From: Cliona cf. orientalis
Lineage: Eukaryota; Porifera; Demospongiae; Clionaida; Clionaidae
Assembly: GCA_963930775.1 (NCBI GenBank)
Contig: OZ005692.1
Location: 4,264,135-4,328,134 of the forward strand
Direction: 5' to 3'
DNA length: 64,000 nt
The notes under the pieces: generated by a model
The model's database searches: none
Told to the model about the DNA's origin: nothing
The model's input: the letters and a program-made list of their open reading frames with translations, nothing else
Translations under genes and position numbers: made by a program
Shown: positions 30,822-42,600 of the stretch, in pieces
How the letters are laid out: the number at the start of each line of letters is the position of its first letter
How positions within the stretch are numbered: the first letter of the stretch is position 1

Positions 30822-31841
30822 ATGGAGTCTGAGCTAACCCTGGACAGCTGCATTCGAGGGCATCACGTTTACAAGAATGTCTGGACTCCAATCATGGGCG
30901 AGCAGTTGTCCTGCAAAAGAGAAACCGGGAACAACAAGGATCGCTATGCAGTCGCAGTACTTCAAGATCGCAACACGGTTGGCCATTTACCCAGGAAGAT
31001 ATCTGCTGCCTGCTCCTTATTTCTCCAGAGAGGAGGCTCTATTCGTTGCATCGTCACAGGGGAACGTTGCTATTCCAGTGATCTACCTCAAGGAGGTTTA
31101 GAAGTGCCCTGCATGCTACGGTTTAACGGTCAGCTGAACGACGTGTTAAAATTGAAGAAGCTGTTGACACCTGCTGGAACCAATAGTGGTGCAAATGAAG
31201 AACCAGTGATCGAACAGCCGTCAAAACGAAGAAAGATAGACTTAGACCCTGTTATCATTGATGATGAGAAGATGAGTGAGGATGAGGATGGTGGTGCAAG
31301 GAAAATCTGGATGTCAGACCCAGTCAGTCACATCGAACTCAGTCAAAAAGATAAGAGTGCACTAACAATGGGTGATTGTTTGAATGATAATCACATCAAT
31401 CTTGCTCAAGAACTTCTCAGGAGGCAGTTTAGAAATCTGTCGGGACTTAAGTCCACTTTATGGTTGACCAAGCTGAAAGAGCCACTCTCTATTGATGCTG
31501 TACAAGTTCTTCACACGCGAGGGAATCACTGGATCGTTGCCTCTACAATTGGATGCTCTGTTGGTGAAGTGAATGTTTTTGACTCCCTGTACTCCTCTAT
31601 TGACGCAGCAACACTGAAGTTGCTCAAGCAGATCTTCGGAGTTCACATCAAGGTGAAGATGACGAAGTGTTCTCAGCAAACTGGCAGTCGAGACTGTGGA
31701 CTGTTTGCAATTGCCAACTGTACAGCCCTAGCACATGGTAGCCATCCTAGCATTATCACTTTCAACCAAGATGCCATGCGACAGCACTTGTTTAACTGCT
31801 TTGAATCATTTCATTTCACCCCATTCCCTAATTCAGAGTAG
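30822..31841 (+). CDS. Transposon protein with HIRAN-like and Ulp1/SENP-like domains
   Basis: 339 aa from the ATG at 30822 (context AACATGG). Residues about 12-100 match a HIRAN-like domain (GEQLSCKRETGNNKDRYAVAV, VGHLPRKIS, IRCIVTG), a fold linked to DNA-end binding. A basic KRRK (135-138) is followed by DPVIIDDE and more acidic residues, which reads like a SUMO-interacting motif. Residues about 175-335 form a C48-type cysteine protease with all catalytic residues: His236 (GNHWIV), Asp254 (NVFDSL), Gln286 and Cys292 (SRDCGLFA). It may remove SUMO or a related modifier from the transposase or host chromatin. That role is inferred. It sits tail to tail with the transposase gene, 170 bp apart. 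Confidence 0.8.
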   Translation: MESELTLDSCIRGHHVYKNVWTPIMGEQLSCKRETGNNKDRYAVAVLQDRNTVGHLPRKISAACSLFLQRGGSIRCIVTGERCYSSDLPQGGLEVPCMLRFNGQLNDVLKLKKLLTPAGTNSGANEEPVIEQPSKRRKIDLDPVIIDDEKMSEDEDGGARKIWMSDPVSHIELSQKDKSALTMGDCLNDNHINLAQELLRRQFRNLSGLKSTLWLTKLKEPLSIDAVQVLHTRGNHWIVASTIGCSVGEVNVFDSLYSSIDAATLKLLKQIFGVHIKVKMTKCSQQTGSRDCGLFAIANCTALAHGSHPSIITFNQDAMRQHLFNCFESFHFTPFPNSE

Positions 31842-32011
31842 ATGCACATTACTTGCACCACACATTTTGTACAGTATACTTGCAGCTGCATTTTACAACC
31901 ATGTTATGATAAGAGACAGTGATTGTGATATTATATAATAATAATACAGATATTAAATTATGGTGGATCAAAGTTTACAGTTGTGGTAAGTACTGGTACA
32001 TGTATATACTT

Positions 32012-33493
32012 CTAGTCCTTTGTTACTTCAGTAACAGCACCATAAATTCCAGCTTTCTTAAATCCATTGACTGCAACTTCTGGTCTCCCTTCAAGTGCTT
32101 GCCATGCTGAGATTATCCAGCTGGCACTTTTAGTCTTGATGGCAGTGGAAGCCACATCCACCTTCACCTCTCCCAATGGGATGTCTTTCAGTTGCTTTTG
32201 TACTTCAGCAGCATACCAAGACTGAAACCTTTTCTTCATCTCATCTTTTATTGGTTTGTTGATTGAGATGTCCATTGGCTGCAACTTGTCTGTACAGTGT
32301 GCTGGCACTTGAACAGCAATGATATCATGCTTCTCTAGAAGGGTCAGGATATCGGATGTTGTTTGGCCACGAAAGCAGTCGAATATTGCGAGGGCAGGTT
32401 GGGATGTTGGCAAGTCCAAGCTTTTCCTCTTCTGTGAGATGAATGGCACTATTATCTTCTCGATGTATCGCTTCATCGTCTCCTCGTTGGACCAGTGATT
32501 GTCGCTATGCCAAATATCCCATCCTTTTGGAGCATCTACCTTGGGGTGACATCTAACTGTTTTCCCCTTGTAGATCACCTGAGGGGGAAGATACTCACCT
32601 ATCATTGTAGCCGCGAAGACAGCTGTAATTTGACGCTTGTCATCAGAATTTGCAATAGCTATCACCTTCTCACCAGCCCGGTTCATCGTCCATTGTCCTG
32701 TCGGTACAAGCTGAAGACCAGTTTGATCCCAATTAAATATTAGATCATTCGGTATCTCATTCATGACAACTTCTGCTTTGATGTCTGCTAGAAATTCTTC
32801 CTGAATCTCCTTGAATTGTGAAACAGTGAGTTTGCCAGCATTCGACCCCTTTCTTTTCACGTACCCCATGCGCTTCAGCAGAGATTTGGCCCAAGCTTTC
32901 GAGATCTCGATGTGGCCACCATGTTCTCGGAGTAATCCAGGATCTCGAGCACTGATTATCCCCAAAGCAGCTGCTTGGACAATAGTGGTGTTTACAACCC
33001 CTCCTGCAACTCGAAGGGCATTGATGTACTCCTGAACAGACTTGTCCAGTTCTGCACCGAGAAGTAGAGGCCTACCCTGAGCTTTAGTGGGTAAACTCTT
33101 CACTACAGGTACTGCGTTCACCTCTGTGATGGGCCCCTGCCCATCATCACCGCTCCTACCCGCTACACCACCGCCTTTCACTATCTCCTTCATCTTCTGA
33201 AGATACTCTGTTTTGAGTCTTCTGGCTGTTGTCTCTGGTACCCGTTTGCTGCCTACTCGAGAAAAGTGCCTAACAGCGCTTACAATTCCGTTTTCAGCAG
33301 CGTACTTCCCGATCGATGCTCTTTCTTCAGGTGTGTAGTCGTTGTAGCGTGTTGGCGTCCTCGGGTCCTTGCGAGTGATCTTCTTTTCTTGCAAGTTCTT
33401 CACACTATTATTGGCTTCTTTAATCTCCTTGTCACTTAACGATGGCACTCGCGTTGGCATACTCCCTTTCGAGAAGAATCGATACAGCGACAT
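32012..33493 (-). CDS. DDE transposase, pogo/CENP-B-like
   Basis: 493 aa from the ATG at 33493 (MSLYRFF). Residues about 50-215 are the DNA-binding part with two helix-turn-helix-like regions (YTPEERASIGKYAAENG; KAWAKSLLKRMGY). The catalytic DDE_1 region follows: Asp256 in FNWDQTGL, Asp372 in AIFDCFRGQ and Asp408 in LQPMDIS, giving DD35D spacing. The usual DNxxH after the second Asp is replaced by DCFRGQ. It would cut at the TIRs and join to TA. No frameshift or stop, and length normal for the family. Confidence 0.85.
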   Translation of the reverse strand: MSLYRFFSKGSMPTRVPSLSDKEIKEANNSVKNLQEKKITRKDPRTPTRYNDYTPEERASIGKYAAENGIVSAVRHFSRVGSKRVPETTARRLKTEYLQKMKEIVKGGGVAGRSGDDGQGPITEVNAVPVVKSLPTKAQGRPLLLGAELDKSVQEYINALRVAGGVVNTTIVQAAALGIISARDPGLLREHGGHIEISKAWAKSLLKRMGYVKRKGSNAGKLTVSQFKEIQEEFLADIKAEVVMNEIPNDLIFNWDQTGLQLVPTGQWTMNRAGEKVIAIANSDDKRQITAVFAATMIGEYLPPQVIYKGKTVRCHPKVDAPKGWDIWHSDNHWSNEETMKRYIEKIIVPFISQKRKSLDLPTSQPALAIFDCFRGQTTSDILTLLEKHDIIAVQVPAHCTDKLQPMDISINKPIKDEMKKRFQSWYAAEVQKQLKDIPLGEVKVDVASTAIKTKSASWIISAWQALEGRPEVAVNGFKKAGIYGAVTEVTKD

Positions 33494-33668
33494 GATGTCC
33501 ACCTTTCGCACACACCAAGAACGAGAAGAACAGCTGAGCTGAGATCAAGCCACACCCATTAACGTAAGTGCGCGTGCGCATCTCATTGCGCGCGGGCGGT
33601 CCAGTACGCAATAATAAGAGTTACTTAATATTGGCGGATTTTAATTTGGCGGTAGGCTCGTCCATCCG

Positions 33669-33714
33669 CCAATCCGCCAAATTTAATTCCCCGCCAAATT
33701 TTCCGGCTATACGG
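33669..33714. repeat. Right TIR of the pogo-like transposon
   Basis: Reverse complement of the left TIR with one extra base; inside it lie further TTGGCGG words (about 33632-33652). Confidence 0.85.
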
Positions 33715-34277
33715 TAGGTTAAAAGTTCGGTGCTGCTTTCATCTGCGTATGTGCACTGTACTGACTGGCACTCGATTGTACATAGCTAATGTTCAATCAC
33801 ATTATCCCACGATTGTGACATCAAACATAATTGATTTTGATTGCTATCACAGAGGGTCCCATTGTATGGTGTACTATATACTATACACCTGCATGGCCAG
33901 GCCTGACCAGGTGGCCCAGTGTAGTATATATTAATAGATTTAACTTCTGTTCAATACATTTCAAGGGCTTCATTTGGCTTCTATATACACAAAGCAAAAG
34001 ATCACGCACGCATGGTCATGCCATTCTATATTGTTTTGTCTTCTTCACACACACATGCAGTCTGAGGCAGTTTCTGCTGCTAGAATATAAATAGAGGCAG
34101 CTTTGGAGCAACTGGCAGTGTGCTGAATGTAATCAAGAGGAAATCATTGCACACCTTAAGACAAGACAGACTGAGCCCTTCCCTTACCCTGGACGAGTGT
34201 TGGATAGAGCTGGTGGTAGTGGCCCCCTAACAAGACTCCGAGGCTCCTCTATCACTGATATTTCACTGGAATTCACC

Positions 34278-35565
34278 ATGGAGATGAGCAAGGAAGAACT
34301 GTTGGCCGTGTTGTGCACTGTTCTCTGGGCTTCCATAATTCGTCCAGCTTTGAAGTTGGCTCAAGTTTGGTAAGTACAATAATAGTAGCCCTTTTATGTG
34401 TAGGAAATCGGTGTATAGCTACAGTTGTGGTATTAATACATGTACAGTAAACCAGTGGGCCAATTCTAGATGGATTAAAATATTGGTTTACAATTTCTAG
34501 TGTCCCAGTTACTCCTAGCAGTTGTACGTTGTTTGTAAATACATTGCTGATACTTGTCAAAGGTTATTATAATATTATTATGACCTTCCCAACTTTATAC
34601 TGAAATATTTTACGCAGGATTGAAGGATGATTGGATTCGGGTGTATATATGATCGTGCAGCTGTAGAGGACTACTGTGGTCCAATAAAATGTGTCGTGCT
34701 ACATGCACCACTTCTGGAGCAGCCCTATCTTCATTCCTAAGACATCTCGAACACTCCTTGAATATATAGCTAGCAGTATCCCACCACACCATGAAATTGA
34801 ACAATAGACGTATCTAATGTGTAGCAGTACCCCGAACTCCGTGGTCCACCACACCATGAAGTAGGAGAATAATATAGAACACTCGTCGAACATAATATTA
34901 TAGCAGTATCGCCGAATTCCGTGGTCCACCACACCATGAAGTAGGAGAATAATGTAGAACACTCGTCGAACGTATAGCAGTATCCCCGAACTCCATGGTC
35001 CACCACACCATGACGTAGGAGAATAATGTAGAACACTCGTCGAACGTATAGCAGTATCCCCGAACTCCGTGGTCCACCACACCATGAAGTAGGAGAATAA
35101 TGTAGAACACTCGTCGAACGTATAGCAGTATCCCCGAACTCCATGGTCCACCACACCATGACGTAGGAGAATAATGTAGAACACTCGTCGAACGTATAGC
35201 AGTATCCCCGAACTCCGTGGTCCACCACACCATGAAGTAGGAGAATAATGTAGAACACTCGTCGAACGTATAGCAGTATCCCCGAACTCCGTGGTCCACC
35301 ACACCATGAAGTAGGAAAGTTTTGTGAGTAACCAGCTCAGCTACTCATATCCCCCCGAAGGAAGCAGCTATGAAGCTGAAACAAAAACCAAAGTCAGGCA
35401 ATTGCCACCATTACCACGAACTCTTGTGGTGGTCAAGTTTTACCTAGACAAAAGGGTCTATTCTACTATCTACCGCTTATTTATGAAGTACTTAACTTAC
35501 TCCGGTGCTGGAGTTGGTTCCCAAGTTTATAGAGCCTCCACAGAGGGAAAGCTACACAAAAGAAG
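34278..35565 (+). CDS. Tentative two-exon gene fragment
   Basis: A good start context (CACCATGG at 34278) opens a 92-nt exon encoding MEMSKEELLAVLCTVL..., ending at a consensus donor (G/GTAAGT at 34370). A compatible exon at 35329-35565 would continue in phase (...PPLPRTLVVVKFYLDK...) and end at AAG/GTAATT. The acceptor has a weak pyrimidine tract and the intron would contain the 74-bp repeat array. I recognise no domain and see no last exon. Could be chance. Confidence 0.2.
34843..35316. repeat. 74-bp tandem repeat array with alternating variants
   Basis: GGTCCACCAC recurs at 34843, 34923, 34997, 35071, 35145, 35219 and 35293: one 80-bp step, then five exact 74-bp steps. Two variants mostly alternate (CCGTGG with GAAGT, CCATGG with GACGT), so part of the array is a 148-bp higher-order unit. 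A degraded copy lies at about 34740-34842. Because 74 is not a multiple of 3 and the unit has no stops on the minus strand, all three minus frames stay open. They should not be read as genes. Confidence 0.9.
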
Positions 35566-35569
35566 GTAA

Positions 35570-38500
35570 TTTATGGACCAGGTGGGTGGCCTTCAAATTT
35601 ATACCAACTCCAGCCCTGCCCAGATATCTCAGTATTATGAATCGGGTTTGGTAAACACTTCCTTCAGAGTTTCGCGGTTTACTTTGGAGATTTCCATACA
35701 GTAACTGATTGCATTAATTATTAGCTTAATGTCCTTTTTGTGCAAAATACTTTATCTATAAATTCTTAATTGCTCCTTTGTGATGATACATGGGAGTGAA
35801 TTACGTCAAATTCATCTAATTATAGGGGTTCCTCATGGCGTAAATCGACATAATGTTATTACTTGGTGTGTATCTATACTGTAACAGTATAAATTCCTCT
35901 GAATTATTATTGTTTTTGTTACGTCTCGGTATTACATAGCTATGGCATATCCTGATCATCCCTACTTTTTAGACTTTACGATATTATTATGTGTGCGTGT
36001 GTGCGTGTATACTAGAGATTATAATATTCTTAGTGGGAAAAATTAATTATAAAATTTAATTAAATAATTATAGTGGCTTGGTGATTTCCTAACTAAGTGG
36101 AGGTGGGTTATTCTAGTGCCCAGTCCCCTTCATGCATGTGTGAGAAAGGGTCTGTTCAAAAATTAATGGCCGCACTTCCCTGTCCTCGAGGTACATGTAA
36201 TATTATTAATAATATTATATTATTATTGTGGCCCAACCAGGTGGGTTATGGAATGAAACGATTACCACATCCCTTGTTGCTTCATTGTATAATAAAATTA
36301 TTATGGTAAAGGGTCACCATGTATGTAAGTAGCATCCTTAAGTTATGCAATGTTACATAATCGTCAAACGCTTTCAAGTGGCATAAATTGAAAATGAAAA
36401 CATATTTCTAGAATCATTTTCCATATATTATTCACCTATATCTGTGCCAAATTTCACAATTCGATACCTTTACTGTTTCAGCTAGGGATGTAATAAGACA
36501 CGTATGGCGTAATGGCCTTTGGTCTTGTGGCTTTATGGCCAAATGGACTTGGCAAGCAATTTTTCCCTGTTAGAGCTAGGTACCATAATATTATGGACTG
36601 TGACTCTAGCCTGTCATCATGTCTCTGGCTTGGAATAGCTAGCTACTCATGATTGACTCTGTGTCATTTCGGATCTGATTTTTAAACTGAAAAGAATAGG
36701 TACACATGCATAGTCTGGCGGGCCAGCCCCTTCACAAGAGGGAGGAGGAATGGTCTGGTGTCGTGCCTATATACGCGAATTGTTCCAGTGTTGCATGGTG
36801 TGTGCAAAACCACACTTGTGAAGATCTAGCACCTGGTTGGTCAGAGCGAATGGTAGGGACAGTCCCAACAAAATCAATTATTGAACAAGAAGATCCGGCA
36901 CCTGCATGATTGGTTAGCTTGTACGTTTGGGACTGGTGATGATGTGGAGCAATCTGATTGGGCTGCACTCCTGGCTGGTGTAGCTAAATGATACTGTCAT
37001 ATTATAATTATATCCGAGTCAGAACAACACAAGCATGTTACTGATGTTAAGTTGGACTCGGCTGTTGTGCACCTGGAAAGGGTATCATTGTTATGGGAAC
37101 TATTTCTTTCGGAAGAATCTAATTGCACCAGCATGATCAAATGAGTGCGTACCTTAAGGATACTTTTATTTGCGGGTACTAAATTCAGCGATTTGACAAT
37201 GTCCAATTTTCGCTAAAAATTGTATCTGTGAATATTAAATTTTTCAACATTAATTTTTGAATAAAAGTTAATTTAATCACTAAAATGAGTACCCATTAAA
37301 TGCACTATTTTCCGAAATCCACTAAAATTTGTACCTGCAAATAATCGTAGCCCTAAGATATCTTTCACTGATCGGATAGTTCAACTGACATTCAATATTA
37401 AAATTCAGTGACAGATCAAAACTGATACAGCGTCATGAGCAGCTATTCCGCTAGCAAGAGACCTGGGGACAGTCCATGGTACGTACCTTAACAGGGATAA
37501 ATTATTGCTTACTTAGCCATTAGGCCATCTTATTCCATAACCTCAACCAGGTTGGTCTCATGATATTAGTGGAATGTAATTATGCATAGTCCGTGTGTAC
37601 AAGTGTGCGCTTGCCCTATGCCCACCGTATGGAAGTGGTGGTTAGTTTCTACTTTACGCACACAGAAATGTATTCTAATTGGATATGTTAGTGGAGCCCT
37701 TTTGACCAGACTCTTTCTCCTTTTCTGGGTAGGAGCGTGTGAGACTAGGTCTGGGTGTATGGAAAATAATTTGAAATTTAATTTAAAATCTGAAATAATT
37801 ATTATTCAGAGGAGATGGGTGTGGGGAACCCCAAGGTTCCCTTGTCTCTTCAACCAATATTAATTTTGGGTGTCACCACAGGATGAAGGGTCGACTAATC
37901 AGGATATTGACTAACCAGGAAACTATTTAATCGTGCATTAAATTTTATAATACTTCTTACCAGTAAGTAGGATCCCTTAGACTACTGCAGACTTTAAGAA
38001 GTGAATCCTTGTTTCTATACACACTTTATGTGTCTTAATTGCTGCTGAATATCCCCCCCCCCCCCCCCCCCCCCCCACCAGTGGCTGCACTCTTAGATGG
38101 ATTCCTGAAACTACAATTTTAAGTTTCAAGAACCACCACCATCCTCTGTACATCCTGAGGGAATGGACCCAGAAAAATCCCCTTATTACACTTCGATCCT
38201 AGGGAGATAATTATGTGTTAAAGGAATGCAGGAAGACACCACACAGACACAATAATTGAATTTGAATTACCACACCTGTCAACATGCCCCACAGAGGTAT
38301 AATAATATAATAATATAGCTATTATTATAGAAGATAGTTGCAAGGGTGTATCTATCATTGAGGTAACAATACTCACCTTGCAGCGTGCATGCCATGACAA
38401 GTGTGTTTGCTGACTAAGCACTCGAACTTTTACTATGACAGAAGAGAGCTAGACATAGCTAATGACATAATATTATATGATCTTGACAAAACGGCTTTGC

Positions 38501-39319
38501 GCACCGTTCTAGACTCAAGAAAACTATAGCTATCTATGTTGCTACGATCGCAGTAGATACCCGAAAATGGGCGTATGTGATTTGATCCCTAAGGGGTATA
38601 AAAAATTTCTAGCTATGCCCTAGCTATACTAGCTCACAACGTCATGTGAGCATGCCAATAATAATTTAAAGCTTGGGTGGTCATATGCATGTTCTCGCAA
38701 TTAATTGCTAATCCCTTATCTCCTGTTACAGTACATGTCCACATCTCAGAGTATAGTCTCGCAAGCAAGCCCCAGGGCCTACGCAAAGAGAGAGAGAGAG
38801 AGGGTCTGGAAAATGAACCTAGCTAGTACCTACGTACTTCCCGTTTGTTCCTTGGAACTACCAATGAGATTGCAGACTCGTGTCATGTGACCAGTTAATA
38901 TACGCGCAAAGAGTATAATTCTCGCGCGCATGCATAGCCGGGAACGCTGTCCACAGGTCCCTGAGCCAGTTATCGAGCGCTAGCCGTCTGCTGACTAGAC
39001 GGTACGCTGACCATAGATGCGCCAACTAAGGAGCCTTGAAGGTGACCTTAAAATTTGGTACAGTGACCGTGCCAACGGAGTATTCGTGCCTACCTGTTGT
39101 TCGAGAGTCTGCTCATACCAAAGCTATCTTTTCAAATATTCGGTAATTTGTGCACTGCTCCTCAGTGTCTTCCATTACAGCGATTTGAATTTCTTCTGGT
39201 AAATCGACATTGCACGGAAAATAGCAAGCAATCGCGAAGCGCATTGCGGTTAGGTATACGTGACATAAAGTATACATGCCTGGACCAACACCAGACCCTT
39301 TGTAGTCTCGAAACCAGAC
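35570..39319. other. Long stretch without a supported gene
   Basis: AT-rich, rich in short TAATAATTATTA palindromes, with a poly-C run at 38053-38076 and a short (GA)n at about 38787-38801. No frame over 100 codons starts with ATG and has a recognisable domain. Confidence 0.45.
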
Positions 39320-39390
39320 CGCTCCCACCGCAGCGTTTAGGATAAACACGCGCGTTTATCCTGAAAGAACTAAACGCTGCGGTGGGAGCG
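39320..39390. repeat. Nested GC-rich palindrome
   Basis: Outer arms CGCTCCCACCGCAGCGTTTA (39320-39339) and its complement (39371-39390). Inside lies a second palindrome GGATAAACACGCGCGTTTAT... (39340-39361). Flanks also mirror loosely (GTCTCG/CGCTGAGAC and ACCCTTTG on both sides). Confidence 0.65.
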
Positions 39391-39670
39391 GCTCGCTGAG
39401 ACTAGACCCTTTGCGTAGGAGGGGCTGGCTCGCGAGACTAATCATGCGGTAACCTGCTAATGAGATTCATGGCAGCATAATTATTATGCATCCGTGGGCA
39501 GTGGACAGGAAATTTGAAAAGGTTAAAACCACTGAACCAAGGATGAAAGGCCTCATCAAGTTGTATGACCTATCAGTAGTAGTACAGTATACTCTTTGCA
39601 AGGAGACAAAAGAATCACAGTTGATTGGTACACTTTGACTCATCAGGAATCAGTGATCTCTCAAACTCTA

Positions 39671-42600
39671 ATGGCTGGCAATTCAAAGGGCTGTATCAAT
39701 ACCAGAGCTGTCAAAACGTCCACTGGCTGCTTAAGAATTATATTAAGGATATCTTGTATTGTAAGTTATCAATAATGTCGAATTAATTTCAAGCGTACAC
39801 TGTGACTATGGTACCTTTTGATCACACTCAGCATGGTACTGAACCTATTTAGTAACTGAATTCTCAAGCTTGATTTGGGATACTATAGCTTTCACATAAA
39901 AGCTGTCATGTACCAATTGATGATTCCTACAACAGCTGGAATGGCATGGGACATGCACTCTCCCTCCCACTTCATTAGCTAATACTGCTCAGCACATGCA
40001 CACAAGAATCATGACATGTAGCTATAATAGTCTTTCCGTTACCGATCTATACCAGCTGATTTTATGCTATATCTACTCCAAAGACTTAAATTTTCAAAAG
40101 GAATAGCTACAGCATGCTCAAAGGTTTTTGTATGCTGAATCAGATTTAGAAGTCGGCCATTTTCAAATTACTAGACTGTACATGCAGTTAGCCAACCACT
40201 AAAGTGCACTCTCATAAACACTTCTTGTATGAGTTGGCATGTAGCAGTTCTTGGTTCTCTAGCTCTATCTTGAGTTTATATAGACCTCTGATTTTGAGTT
40301 TGTTTTGATATGCAGTGTTAGCTATAACGCTAAACTTTCTCCTGAAAGTTATACAGGTGTGAATGTGAAATGCAACTGCATGTGGTCATGTGTTTCATGC
40401 TGTGGGTAATAATAAGTCTTGGGTTCAATTTATCATAATATACAATTCACATTGTATAGGTTTTCTCTTTCTTCACCATTGTGTGTGCATGTGTTGTGCT
40501 TGGAGAGCTGGATTTCCCTTCGTTGGAGGACCAATTTCCTGGATCTACGGATGATCCTGGATGGAAAACATTCTCCGATAGACTGGAAGGCACTCGCCGA
40601 AGCACTTGGGCTACTGGAATATGCCTTGCAATCATCTCCTTCATAGCAGTCATTTTGGAGATTATACTGTTAGTCATCAGCTTCCTTGGCTGTGTTGCCG
40701 GCTCTACTACAATTCTGCTCATTGTGGTAGGCCACTAGCTATCGTGTGCATGTGTATACATCATATATTGACACACCCCTACATTTGCTGTATGGAATAT
40801 ACAGTAGCTAATGCATAGGAGAAGTAACCATATACAGCATGAGGGCGAACTCAGGGCCATACACATGAGTAAATTGTTTCATGTGGCATTGTAGGGGGTG
40901 TGTTAACTGGTTTATGTCACCACAGTTGCAATTAATAGCATGCACTATGAGATCTAGAGTGGTGACAGAGCAATATTATCATGACATTGCCTTAGCCACT
41001 GAGGGCAATAGAGTTGGTAGATTCTATAAGTAGGGGTGGTCCGGAGATAATTATTGCCCTGACAGTAGCTTTGATCTACGTCATAGATGAGATATTATAA
41101 TACTATTGGCAAAAGATAAAAACCATGCAGCAACCACAGTCACATGCCTTGCATGGAGGCCTCCTTTCCCTGAGAAGTGGTGGGGCTACAGCCTTACCAG
41201 CCCCACCATCTGTGCCGCCCTTGAATCATGATCAGGTGCAGACTGATAACTTAAGGCAACCATCCATGCACTCAAGATTAATACACCAATTAACACCACA
41301 AGCATTCCACAATAAACCATGGAGTGGTTTATCACAGGAGGCAGTATGTGGGCATAGCCCCACCACTCCGTTTTAATGAATGTGGTTCGGGATCGTCAAG
41401 TGTGATTGGTTTTGCACAGTTAGCGATCATAGAACAAAGGCACACTTGGAGTTTACTTGAAACTTTACGTATAATATGCATAGCTGTATAAAAATATTGT
41501 GTGTATATTATTGAACTATTAATTTTGTATCCTTCAAACTCCAAAAGTGGGTGTAGCAAATCCAAAATTTTCGCTGCGCACTTACACGTGCAAACTTCTT
41601 ACTATCCCTAAGCCCCACCACTTTAAATAGTACTTGTTCCGCCCCTGTGATTATCGTGGCTCCATGTAGCAGCCGTGATGATAATAATCATTATGAGCTT
41701 CATAACACTAATGTCTGAATGCCAGGTTCCATACATTCAACCATAGTATTACATGGATATCATCATATTATTATTATCTATATTATGCTTGTAGCTAACA
41801 CATGCTGTAATAGTAAAGACAAAAACACAATTTCTGGATATTCATACGCACTGTCGCCCAGGGTATTCCGTAACAGAAGCTTACCGTAGGACGGGTTTAA
41901 TTGCGTAGTTTAATATTTGCGTTCCAGTCAAGTCAGGCCAAATTGCGAATCCAATAATTGCGATGGACAACCCCGTACCGTACTATAGTATACGTGCACG
42001 TTTTATGTTTGCGAATCTATTAATTGCGAAATGTAGAAAAACTCGCAATTCGCAATTAATAGATGCTCGCAATTAAAACCCAACCTACGGTATATAATCC
42101 TCAGTAATGATTTACCTTAGTTCACTCATACATAACTGTACGTGATTATAGTGAGGTATGCCTATAATGATTGTTATTACGGTCAGGGGTCGAACCCGAA
42201 CCTTGTCCTCGGGTCCTTATATTATTATGTGATGCACTGGTTGTATGGACACATGACATTGTATTATTTGTAACGTGATTTCAGTAATAATATACATGAC
42301 ATTGTAACATGTAGCACAATGTAAACAGGGACGAAGAGATCCATAAAAGTATGATTTTTATGGTGCACACGTGTGTCATAAGAAACAGCTAGTCTAAGAC
42401 TTATACGGCCGTTTGAGTTAGCTAAGTGTAATCTGTCAAGCCAGTGATGCATAATCATAATAGTTAGTAATCCTGGGCATCTTTGAAGCCCACACATACA
42501 AAGGCTATAATAATAGCGGTCATATATCTTGCTAATAAGCACACGAAAATTAAAATCTAATGAGTAAAATTGTGTTGTTATGCACAGCTAGAGCCAAGAG

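Larger units (their letters stand above)
30604..33714. mobile_element. Complete pogo-like DNA transposon with HIRAN-Ulp1 and DDE genes
   Basis: 3111 bp, flanked by TA at 30602-30603 and 33715-33716. The TIRs at 30604-30648 and 33669-33714 start CCGTATAGCCGGAAAATTTG and differ only by a 1-base indel. The word TTTGGCGGA/G is repeated two to four times at each end. Two genes converge: HIRAN-Ulp1 on plus (30822-31841) and DDE transposase on minus (32012-33493). TA duplication plus a DD35D transposase place it in the Tc1/mariner-pogo group. Both genes are open and the TIRs almost identical, so the copy is young and could be autonomous. Confidence 0.9.

Noticed and set aside
34699-35307. Three long overlapping minus-strand open frames
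   Set aside because: They are the three reading frames of the 74-bp tandem repeat, which simply lacks stop codons on that strand; no independent evidence of a gene.
34843-35316. Possible CRISPR-like array of regular repeats
   Set aside because: The repeats are contiguous 74-bp units with no unique spacers, and the genome is eukaryotic.
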